Positions 8,976-19,400 of a stretch of DNA of 64,000 nucleotides are shown here, piece by piece. The stretch's first letter is position 1, and every line of letters starts with the position of its first letter. The stretch covers positions 42,667,621-42,731,620 of the forward strand of contig OZ038391.1 in NCBI GenBank assembly GCA_964036045.1, in the 5' to 3' direction. Under the pieces are notes generated by a model. That model saw only the letters and a program-made list of their open reading frames with translations, did not search any database and had not been told where the DNA came from. The stretch comes from Eutreptiella sp. 'Long Island Sound 2002'. Taxonomy: Eukaryota; Euglenozoa; Euglenophyceae; Eutreptiales; Eutreptiaceae. A program made the position numbers and the translations under genes.

Positions 8976-10632
8976 CGTTCTCAAGCGCACAACCTTGGAG
9001 CATAGTGTGAATAGAGTCGCGGTATGCTACAACTGCGCAAGCGATGGTTTACGATTATGTATTTAAGTGCTGAAAGCTGATGTGTCTACATAATCACGAC
9101 ATGGATGAATGCCACTCGCCTTGCAATTCATAGTGATCTGGTTCCTTGGGTGCACTCAAAATGGTAAATTTGAGCAGGCTCCTCTAGAATCACCTGTAAA
9201 ATCACCGGGGCTTTGCGCGGTGCTGGGCGCGGCGCGGTGGCGGGGTGTGTCACGCGTGCTCTGTATGTCCAATGTGTGCAAGATACCAAAAAAACAATGA
9301 GACACCAACCCAAAACCTAATCATCAAACATGCCTCTTTCTCACGGAATATGGTCTCCTATACGGTAACCTCCGTGTTTTCCTGCCACGTGTTTGGGGAG
9401 CGACGAAGGACCGGCGCGGGCACCCACAAGGAACATATCAATGTCCGTAGCATCCTCGCTCGAATCCCATCGCTTTGCACAATACATGGAGAAATGTAAT
9501 ACCCGGATGCACAAAAGGAGTTGCGACAACCATGAGAAACACATTGCACCCACAAAATTCAACGTTTCCCACAAAAATTGACGCCTCCGAAGGGATGCTT
9601 AGGGGGGGGGGGGGTAACCCAGACAGTTCTTTTTGTAGGTGCACTTTCAACTTTTTTTTTTGAAGATGAATTGGTGGATTATTCCTTTGCTTCTTGGGTA
9701 CACCACATCACCGGGTGCGCTTTGAACAATTTTTTTTTCAAGCTGAATTGGTTCATCGTTTCTTTGCTTTGTAGGTGCATGGCACACTATGTCGGGTAAT
9801 TTTTTTTCATGATGAATTCATCTTCAAAAAAAATTTGTTAAGGCAAACTCGTTTTACTTCCCTTTTTTCGGCAATAAAATGAGTTAAGCAGGCTTGAGAA
9901 ATGGGTTAATAGCCCGGTTTTTTTGAGGAAAACAGGTTATCCCCCTGCCCAACTGTGGATAGGTTAACCCGTTTTGCAGTCAAATAACATGGGCTATTGA
10001 CCCATTTCAACGTCCAAACCCTTGCACTGTTGGGATGAGCCTTGCTCTTGAGGCCCTCATGTGGTATTCATCTTCCAAAAAGGAATTGATGTAAGTGTGC
10101 ATCTCTGCAGTGGACGCAAATTTTCAAAATAGGGTCCGAGGTGGTTGCTAACAGGTCGGTGCGCAAGATGTTCAAGAGGCATTCCTTCGTTACTCACAAA
10201 ACTCCTAGCAAAGAATATCGCGAGCTTTCGAGGGGTACTAGAGATATACGCCTTACAATGGCGCACCATTGTCTCCAAGCCATTGCCGAGCAGTAGCACA
10301 TTGCACGTGATTGACACGGAGGGTAATTTCAGGCAAAACGGTAGCCATGCTGATGACAGCACGAACATAGCTGAACCACAAGACGAAGGGCTACGCACCA
10401 CACAATAAAAAAGTGCGCAAAATTGTCAATCCGCTCTTCATGTTGCAACATTGCCAAATGTGACTAGGATAACATCCGACATGCTTCCTTACCTTAGTTG
10501 TTTTGTCCTTCCATCCTTCTACTTGTCCTCTATGTGGACACCAACATGTCCAAGGACGACGACGTCTTGAGCTGCACCTGGTGGCATTGAATGATTATTT
10601 TTCTACACCCAGAAATACTCCTCATTGTCAAT
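8976..10632. other. AT-rich spacer, no gene recognised
   Basis: Includes three degenerate copies of a motif with TTTTTTTT.A(A/C).(T/A)GAATT followed by CTTTGCTT.(T/G)(T/G)GG(T/G)G(T/C)A (about 9648-9810), and a stretch near 9860-10000 with repeated GGGTTAA/GGGCTAT-like words. No ORF looks coding. Confidence 0.5.
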
Positions 10633-11140
10633 GTAGTTGAATGTGGCGGACGTGCTAATCAAAACACATTCAACATAGCCTGCGAGATCATCTACGATGA
10701 AACGCGTGCAATTGCTCGTGTCACCATTATCCCATTCCCCTAGGCTCGCCCACAGGTCTACTGATGACCATAAGGGACCCTGATGGCTAGGGAAGAGGAC
10801 TAGAGGACCGAATCCCGAGAAAATCCCTAAAAATTAGGTTGGTTATGTTGAGGTGTGAAGAAAATGCACATATATAGCATATTGCAATCCTTGAATGCAC
10901 TTGCCACAGTCCCACATCACGTGGGCTAGGAATCCCACAAGGATTCTACAATCATCCACCAACTTTTACCACCACTCAGTACAAGGACATCATCTTCAGG
11001 AACATAAAATCGATAGATTGGACGGATCGAAATTCATCTATATATTCTGTTAGTGATAGGTATATTGATTCGGAGCTGTCTTCTGGTCCCCAATTCAACT
11101 TGATTCAGGGAAACAGAAAGAAAGCAAGGCGCGCGTTTCA
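10633..11140 (+). repeat. 508 bp direct repeat, copy 1 (LTR-like)
   Basis: Identical base for base, by eye, to 13408-13915 (constant offset 2775 at both ends). It starts GTAGTTGAATGTGGCGGACG, contains a 10 bp inverted pair GTTGAATGTG/CACATTCAAC, a TATATA-containing segment near 10870, and ends GGCGCGCGTTTCA. The CA end is LTR-like, but a shared TG start, target-site duplication, primer-binding site and polypurine tract are not evident. Confidence 0.9.
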
Positions 11141-11755
11141 GGGTGATTTGCCGATAAGCCAGCAGTTGCCAAATGACGTGTCCAGAACTGCGCGGGTCAC
11201 GGTCAAGCTTAGTGAGTGATGTCACCGATGAGTTGGCAAAATCTAAACATATGTACGCGTAGGGCTTGACCCAGGCTACTCAGAAATGCCTTCGTTGCTT
11301 TGTTTTGACACGATTTACCCCATGGAGGGAGAGGGTTTTGCTCAAGAGTTCACTGCCCAGCTGCAGTTTTTTGCTGATTTCTGTTGAGTACCGGTCACGG
11401 TCGCGCTTCGGGAGAGGGTTTATTGGCTCACCACGCAAAAACCAAGTTGGTCATCTTGTAGAGGACGATCCACCCTACTCATATACACCAATTTTTCATG
11501 AAATGGACATATCTACCCCAAACTATGAGGCGCGCACGTAGATGTAGCTCAAATCTGCATGCTGCCACAAATGGGGCCTGCTACACTAAAGGAGGGAGGG
11601 TATACCTTCGGCGCATGGGGGCATTGCTCATGCTCTCACTAGGCCTTTTTGTCATCCCAACGGTGTCCATGGTGCCCCCAACCCCCTTTTTTTGGTCCCC
11701 CGCCCCCCTACCCACCCCTTTGTGACCCCCACCCCCCTCCCCAATCTACGACTCG
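11141..11755. other. Spacer between direct repeat 1 and the PHD gene
   Basis: Lies 3' of the minus-strand PHD gene. No coding region recognised. A C-rich tract at 11676-11745 precedes the gene's stop codon. Confidence 0.5.
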
Positions 11756-12970
11756 CTACTCGCTGTCACTCCCAGCCATATTGGGCTGGGAGTCACCATC
11801 CGAGTCGTCATCGGACCTGGGCGCACACAAAGAGCATTGCCAGCGGCTGTCGCTCTGCTCGATGTAGGGGCCATCACGCCCCCAATCGAGCCCAAAGCAA
11901 CCATCATGGATCCAGCAGTCACATGCATCACACTGGGCCCAATTCTCAGTCTTGCCGGTGCCCACATCCTGGCCGCAGGGGCACGTGGTGCCGTCATCCC
12001 ACATGTCGGGTTCGGGCGCCTTCCGCTTGGTGCCGCGGCGGGGTCGGGATGCCTGCGTGGCAGCCCGCTCCTCCTCTTTCTTCCGCTTCGCCTCCGCACG
12101 TTCCGCGTCGCGTCGCTGTTTGTCCTCCGCTGCCTTTTGTTTCTTTTCCTCTGCGGCCCGTTTGCGTTCCTCTTGTTTCTGTTTCCTATCCTCCTCCTCT
12201 TTCCTCTTTTCGTCCCGTTTCTGCTCGCGCTCTCTCTTGCGTCGCTCCGCGTCTACCTTTTTCTGTTCTTTCTCATCCACCTCTACCTGCAGGTCCTGCA
12301 CAACCTCATCACCGGTCAGCTCTCCCCCTTGCACCAGCACGATGTCCAGGCGTATTGAGGCGTATTGAGGCAACAACAAGGAACGAGAGGTGAGAGGAGG
12401 AGCAGGTTGGGTGGAAGTTTGCACGACACCAGATCCCGGCATGCATGATTCGGCCTGTGATCGGCGCACTGCCGTTTGACTCACCGTCCTCTTTTGACTC
12501 TTGGTCCGCAAACCCCTTGGTCCGGCCTCAACACAAGCCCGGGAAGAGGCAGCCTCCTTGGCTGCCACCAAGTATTGAGCCACCCCAAGTGAGGCAGCCC
12601 GCACCGGTCGACCACTACGATTTACGGATGCATCTTCCAGATTTTTGAGAGGAGAATGGTCATGATGACTCGTCCCCTCATCAGAATCTGGTTGTGAGCA
12701 AGGAACAAAGTCTAGAATCGTGTCTAGATTTGCGTTCTTTTGTTTGTCGGTTTCTTCTTCGTTATCCGACTCTTCAACGTCACTGGCAGAAAACAGCAGT
12801 CCCTCTGAACTGCTCGACTGCTCCCTGCTCAAACCCACACTACTCTCTATTTCATCGAGTAGAGCAGCCGCAAAAGGATCCTTTTGAGCCAACCGGAGAC
12901 TTGTGGAATCTGTCCACTTGAAGGACAAAGAAAACTGTCCTTCATCAAGACCAGGGTGGCTATTTTCCAT
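11756..12970 (-). CDS. PHD-finger protein with basic coiled coil (404 aa)
   Basis: Intronless ORF. The ATG at 12970 is preferred because it is the first real ATG and sits in GTGTCCATGG; the frame is also open for seven codons upstream. The N-terminal half is acidic and Ser-rich. Residues ~229-308 are almost entirely K/E/R/Q/A and predict a long charged helix or coiled coil. A basic RPRRGTKRKAPEP follows and could be a nuclear localisation signal. Residues ~330-382 form a PHD finger: CPCG, then CDACDCWIHDGC, then WQCSLC, giving all eight C/H ligands with an unusual C-x-C first pair. The tail is acidic. PHD fingers generally read histone H3 tails in chromatin complexes; the target cannot be deduced. 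The gene lies between two identical 508 bp direct repeats. Confidence 0.8.
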   Translation of the reverse strand: MENSHPGLDEGQFSLSFKWTDSTSLRLAQKDPFAAALLDEIESSVGLSREQSSSSEGLLFSASDVEESDNEEETDKQKNANLDTILDFVPCSQPDSDEGTSHHDHSPLKNLEDASVNRSGRPVRAASLGVAQYLVAAKEAASSRACVEAGPRGLRTKSQKRTVSQTAVRRSQAESCMPGSGVVQTSTQPAPPLTSRSLLLPQYASIRLDIVLVQGGELTGDEVVQDLQVEVDEKEQKKVDAERRKREREQKRDEKRKEEEDRKQKQEERKRAAEEKKQKAAEDKQRRDAERAEAKRKKEEERAATQASRPRRGTKRKAPEPDMWDDGTTCPCGQDVGTGKTENWAQCDACDCWIHDGCFGLDWGRDGPYIEQSDSRWQCSLCAPRSDDDSDGDSQPNMAGSDSE

Positions 12971-13407
12971 GGACACCGTTGAGAAAAACAAGAAAACCGT
13001 AGTGAAAAGCAGGAGGTACCGTCATTGCCGAAGAAAAAAAAAGGGCCCAACCAGAAAAAACCCTCCGGATCCGTCCCTCCTACCTAGCCTGGGTCCGTAG
13101 TTACCCGTAGAACCACAATTTATAAGATTTGGTGCTATGTAGCCGACAAACGAGCCGTGACTGTGACCCGCATCGGATATGCTCGCCATTTGGCAAGTCC
13201 CGCATTTAGCGCACTTTCTGAGAGCGCTGTGTTCCCAGCGCCAGATCTGGCGATTTTTAGCACCAATTCTGGATTTTTTTACATCAATCGAGAGCCTGGC
13301 TCTCAATCTGTAGATCTATCCAGAAAAATCCAGCAGATCCCCAAAAAATATTGAGAAATCGACGCGACTGTGACCCACGGGCGGAAAATGCTCGGAGTTC
13401 GGCAAAG
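12971..13407. other. 5' flank of the PHD gene
   Basis: Runs from the PHD start to direct repeat 2 and presumably holds the promoter. It contains a short inverted pair around GCGCCAGATCTGGCGATTTT (13240-13260). No other gene. Confidence 0.5.
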
Positions 13408-13915
13408 GTAGTTGAATGTGGCGGACGTGCTAATCAAAACACATTCAACATAGCCTGCGAGATCATCTACGATGAAACGCGTGCAATTGCTCGTGTCACC
13501 ATTATCCCATTCCCCTAGGCTCGCCCACAGGTCTACTGATGACCATAAGGGACCCTGATGGCTAGGGAAGAGGACTAGAGGACCGAATCCCGAGAAAATC
13601 CCTAAAAATTAGGTTGGTTATGTTGAGGTGTGAAGAAAATGCACATATATAGCATATTGCAATCCTTGAATGCACTTGCCACAGTCCCACATCACGTGGG
13701 CTAGGAATCCCACAAGGATTCTACAATCATCCACCAACTTTTACCACCACTCAGTACAAGGACATCATCTTCAGGAACATAAAATCGATAGATTGGACGG
13801 ATCGAAATTCATCTATATATTCTGTTAGTGATAGGTATATTGATTCGGAGCTGTCTTCTGGTCCCCAATTCAACTTGATTCAGGGAAACAGAAAGAAAGC
13901 AAGGCGCGCGTTTCA
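13408..13915 (+). repeat. 508 bp direct repeat, copy 2 (LTR-like)
   Basis: Same orientation and, by eye, identical sequence to 10633-11140. The bases outside the two copies show no obvious target-site duplication (left flank CATTGTCAAT, right flank CTTGGCTCGC). Confidence 0.9.
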
Positions 13916-16412
13916 CTTGGCTCGCACGCGTTCTCTCAATCTGAATGGTCGAAGTTTGAGATCGAGAATTGGATTTGGAGTTGAGTCCAATTAACTTTCT
14001 GTTATGTTATTATTCTGCTATCTTTTGACGGAAAAATTTCCCCGATGGTGTGTTAAACACCCGTACAGTTGTTTAAGTTGGTGAAGAAATTACGGATACC
14101 CCAAGGCAAAGGGGATATTTTTCTGGAGTATTTTCTTTCCCAAGCGCAAGCCTTTGCTTTATTTCTTGTAAGACTCACTAAAGAGACCGAGGCTTAGAAT
14201 TGGCTAGCGTGCGTGTGTCTCCTCTCGCGTCGTAATGTTGGACCAACATTGCATGGAGCCGTTGCCCCGTAAAATGGATGGCCGACAGCGCCTTTTTGGT
14301 GCTCGAAATCCTCCTCTTACATTAATATTAGCAATTTGTGAACCACGATGCAAATTGTTGAAGATCTTTTGCGTATGCACAATAGGCGAAGGAAGCGAAA
14401 CCCGGCCCGGATCCACAAATTCCCCAATTCCCTTCTACGAGCCAAAAGTGAAGTGATGTCTTTCTATGTATTTTGGCCACAACATGGTTTTGGCGTGATC
14501 CAATTTTTTTTCTTGAAATGGTTGAATGCACTTGGCAAAATGTTCAAGCTCAAGCTTTGTGCTGGGCCACAACACACCATACTGAATTTTGGACCTTCAC
14601 ATCTCCTGGGCTCAGAGTCCGCCCCTTCACCTTGATTGGGTGTGATGATGCATTTGTGAGCAGTCTTGTGCGTACGCCTCACTAGCTTCATAGTCTCCTC
14701 AATTATATAGGAAATTTTCTGCCAACGGCAACCTCGCGTCCCTCTGCTACGAAATGATACACTCAAAATCGTCATGGCATCAAAAGGATGCCCCATTGGG
14801 ACATCATCTCGTTAAGGAAGTGCGATAGCCTCCGCGCGCACTGTCTTCAACTCCGGTAATATCCAATGCTACGGTAATGTGGGGGTGTCACCATCAAGAT
14901 ATTGTGCACTTTTTCAAGAATTTGGACATTTTTATAAAGCAGCACTTTTGCTTCAAAAGCGCACAAATCGATGGTGGTGGCCTCAGTGGAGGAGGGAGAA
15001 ATGAGGAAGAACGGGTCCCCGGAATCTTGCAAGAGCCGTTCTCTCCAACGCGACAAATGTTGAAAGATATGGGTGGTTTGTTGCCCGGAATGAACGATCA
15101 TTGTACAACTCTCATCTTGCCATTGACCGATCAATGTTGTTCAAGTGTGTAGATTCTAACATGCCTAAGGTCAGGATGAGACCAATAGAGAAAACTCACA
15201 AATGCACGTAAGGCTCTCACCTTCTTGGATCCGAGAATCGCTTGTGTTGGTGAGAGGGAAAATCCATCAAACGGGAATTGTGGCACTTTTCTTTGTGTGT
15301 CCATGCAACCCCTATTGACCATGGTTGGCGATTTGTCGTTTGTTAAAAGCCCCACCCTGTGCTTCTACGCCTTGCATTGGTTGACACGGGGACAGTCATA
15401 CAGACAGTTGGTGGCACTTGGTTCACCACCACCTCTTCGTTCACTGACAAACTTGTGCCGCTTTAATTTAATTGGTTTCCTCGGTCGTCGTATGTGTCAA
15501 TATCGGTGCTAGCAAGAGGAACGGTTCCACCTCGCGAAGACATGCCCCAAGGATCTCGAATCTAAGTTATGTTGATACGCAAGATGTGATAACGTGGGAA
15601 CGAGAGCCTCCGTTGCCGCAAAGACGGATTAGAGAATACCCAAGACGGTTTGGTGAAGCCATTGGATGTCAAGAAGTTCTTCCCCCCTGCTTGGAATGGA
15701 AAAGTGTTCCCCGAAATAGCCCCAAACTAACCCCAAAAATAGCTTGGGCATGAGTGTCGAAGTTTCCCGGTTGTGCCATGCCAACACCAAAATTGTTAGA
15801 TATGTGCATACACGGGTGGGTATTCATGAAGCGAAAGGGTGAAGTTGCTTATTTGGTATTGTAATCGTGTGATTGTGTTTGGTGCTCTATTTGCTTGGAG
15901 CTTTGAAGCCCCAAAGCATCGTGACCCAAACAAACCATGGCCATTTTCGCCAAGGCGCACAATATGAACTCTCCTTTGCATGCATAACGCCAACCACGAA
16001 TATGTTTTGCCCCATACTTGGAACCTCGCTCGGCTTGGCAATACCACTATTCATGGTTTACGGAGGTTGCGCCCCCCCCAATCCCCAGTTGTCGGGTCGT
16101 TTTGGATCGATCAAGCTGCATTTCCACGTTTGCTTTGGGTTCGAAGTGGCGTGAGCGACATGGAACATTTGCCGTCGTCGTCATGCCACCGTCTCCTCCC
16201 TTGCCTTCTCTATTCCGCGCACGACGCTGGCGGTGACTTTTTTTTGGTTACCGGTTGTCGTTGTTGGGTGTTTCATGCCCCCGCTTTTCTCCACTCCCTC
16301 CTCGGTTCCTACCTTCGCTAATCTGCGACGGTACTTCGCCTCTTGTGCTCTACAGCGCCCACCGAAACATGTCGCTTTTGTGAGGTTTCCGTTGTAGGTT
16401 TAGTTTGCGTGC
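13916..16412. other. No gene recognised
   Basis: Several medium open stretches occur on the minus strand (15355-15131, 15134-14847, 14796-14464). The second contains QDESCTMIVHSGQQTTHIFQ and the frames abut as if one coding region had decayed, but I recognise no domain. The right end (about 16240-16412) should hold the promoter and 5' leader of the large plus-strand gene; a TTCCGTTGTAG acceptor-like string lies just before its ATG. Confidence 0.4.
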
Positions 16413-19400
16413 ATGCGATCAAGGCACTATAGCCGCTACTCAAGATACGATGAGCCCGACGAGGTCTCCTCGGATGTCGTCGAGAAGTATGCCCGGGAGT
16501 TGGTCAAGGTCCGGAAGGAGGAAGGGAAGGCGGTTTCCCTCACATTTTTGAAGCAAAAGATTGTCTCGGAGTTTGATGAAGGGAGCATCAAACTTCGAGA
16601 AGTCCCCACGCTTTTGGAGGTGGAGAAGACCGAGCGCCAGGTGAACGCCTTCATCACGTCATACTTGTCCATCCACACACTTATCACAGCTTGGCAACTG
16701 CAGAAGGATCTTTGCGCCGAAATGCGGGTCAAGAAGTATGAGCAGTTGGGCCTCGGACCCTTCATCAAAAACGAATTGGTAGAGCGCTTCTTCCAGCCAC
16801 CCGAGGGGTTGGACTTTGTGCCACACATCGAGCCGTTCGACGTGGTGCGCGCCCTCTACAATTACCGGTGGAACGTGTGCCGTACTAATTACGTAGAGCA
16901 CGAGGCGTTCATGCGGCACCTCGGGGAGCAGCACAACAGGTACGACGGGGCGAGCCGGGCGGGTTGCTAGTGCGTTGGGAATTACCCCGAGAAGCAGCCG
17001 CAATCACAGTACCCCATCGACGTTTGTGTTACGTGCAATGATTGGTAATTGTTCAGCCACTACCCATTAGCCCCCGTGCAACACGACAGGTCCCCTGCAC
17101 AACTCTGCGTATACATCTCCCGCGACGCTATTGGTTTGCACTTGGGAAACTTGAAGAAGGTCCATTTGTGGGAACAGGAGGCCCGGCAGCATGCAGAAGC
17201 TGCGTTGTACGGGCAATTGCAAAAGGAGCTCAAACAGTCCGAGCAGCCCCGGTTTCCCCCGGAGGATATCAACCCACTGCACGACGGCGATCTGGTGGAG
17301 ATGATACGGCAGTGGAGGCACGTCTGCATGGGCAAGCGCCGCGATGGTCTTGAGCAAATGTTCCACTGCTACACCCGAGATCCGGCCGCGTTTGGCCGTT
17401 GGTTCAATCCCCAGGTTGTGAATGCTCTCACTTGGTAGTTCAATTGGTGAGGATCTGGCTTTTTTGCTCGTTCGGGGTCCTCTAATGGCGTTGGCTGAAT
17501 GGAGAGCAACGGGCGCCATTTGAGAACAACCACAGCTTGGCGCTCTCTGCCCCTGTCGGGGTGTGTCTTTGGTTGTATTTGTGTGGTGGCTTTTTTGTTG
17601 GCTTTTGTCTATTTCGCAAAGTGGTAGTGGTGGGGAGCACCCGCGTGCATTTGGTTCACCGTTACCCAACAATGGCCCACAGAGGCAACTTACCCAATGG
17701 AACGATCGCTGGTCTGCAAAATGTGCTGGGGCGTGGCTGAATTATCTGAATGGGGATTCTGCAAATCAAGAAAAAGCAGAACACACTGCATGTCCCAAAA
17801 TTTTGTGGGCATGGAGTTTGGTTTGGGGCGCCGTGGTTTCACGGGGTGACTCGGGCTGCGCACGTGGTGATATGTACACTCGGTCAGTCACGAGACCCCC
17901 CCATCTGCTGCACCTCCTCTCCGTTGCTGCGCCAGGCCTTGCAGACTCAATGGAAGAAGTTGACTGCCGATGGTGCTTCGCGTGTGGCCACGCTGCCGAC
18001 GCCGCAGTCTGCTGACCGTCAGCCGACCTCCGCTTCCAACTACGCCGGAGCTGGACCAACGTTGCGCGATCTGATGCCGAAGCAGACCCGTGGGGACCAG
18101 CCGAAGCCAAAGCCGAAGAAGAAGAAGCCCGAAGTCAAGCCCAAAAAGCATCCGCAAAAGACGTCCGCGAATTTCAGTCTGGCGCTGGAGGAGGGCACAG
18201 CGAACCTCATGATCTCGGATCAGAAGGGGTCTGTGAACGTTGTGGGGGCGGACCTTAGCCGCGAGGACTGGAGTTTCAAGAGCGAGGCCCTGCTTCAGGC
18301 TGCCCTGGGGTACGCCGGCGGCGCAGCGTACGTGGAGCTGCGGGTCAACAGCCTTGCGGAAAAGCGCGCGAGCATGCGGTTCGGCTGGGCTGGCGCCGAT
18401 CCGCACAAGTCGGGCCGCAGCACGGAGCTGCTGACCTTCAGCAACCGCGGCGAGTTCCGAGTGAAGAACGAGGTGGTCCAATGCTTGACGCGGAAACCTG
18501 CCTGATCCAGCCCGGTGCAGCTGAGCATACTGATCGTTTTTGTGCCGACCGGGGGTGCCTTTGACTGCATGCTGCTCACTGTTTCACCTTTTGTACCGCA
18601 GCCGAATGCGTTCATTAGATGCCTCTCGGTCTTCAGTCCATAGCTATTCGCCCACGGCTACTTCATGAGCTCGTGGGGCCAGTCACTTGCACAGCAGCAC
18701 TTTGAGGCGGGAGATCAGACCTCTCGTCCTCCAATCCCAACCCTCTCACAGTTTTCAAGGAAACGGTGCCATGTGGCGCTGAGTGTTCGGGACACTTCTG
18801 GGAAGCTGATTTCTGCTGATTCCCTTCTGATTTTGCAGCCCCAAATTCATCACCTCCTGCGAAGGTTCAGTGACTGTGGATGCTGACTGTTTGGCTGGAT
18901 ACAAATTTTCGTGGCGTTTGAGGGATGTTGGTAATAATTACACACAATCAGGCCGGGCTCGCGCCTCATTAGCCCCAACCCCCTGGCCCCCAGTGCGCCT
19001 CGTCAGCACCCAAACCCACCAAAATGCGCCAAACCCACCAAAATGCGTCAACCCCCCGTCCCCCTGCTCCTGTGCGCCTTCCTCGCTCGCTTCGCTCGCT
19101 CGAGAGACATACCCATGTGCACGGGTGAACGAGGTCAGTGCCCCCCCCCCCCCCCGTGCGCATTGTCAGCGCCGCCACCAACCCCTATGCGCCTCGTGAA
19201 ACGAGGCGCGCGGATCCGGCGGAGATACACATCTGAACAACGTGTTGTCGATGCGAAGTGGACGGAGGCTGGCTACAGAAACCCCGGCGTACTACAGCCC
19301 ACGTTGCGGGATGGTAGTCATATCACAGGGAAAGTCCTGCAGAAACCTGCCGTACCCATCATGGAGCACCAACGAAGGTCCCGTCCATCCCACCATTCTT

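Noticed and set aside
10633-13915. Formal LTR retrotransposon call for the 508 bp repeats
   Set aside because: No shared TG start, no target-site duplication, no primer-binding site or polypurine tract, and no gag/pol. Described as LTR-like direct repeats only.
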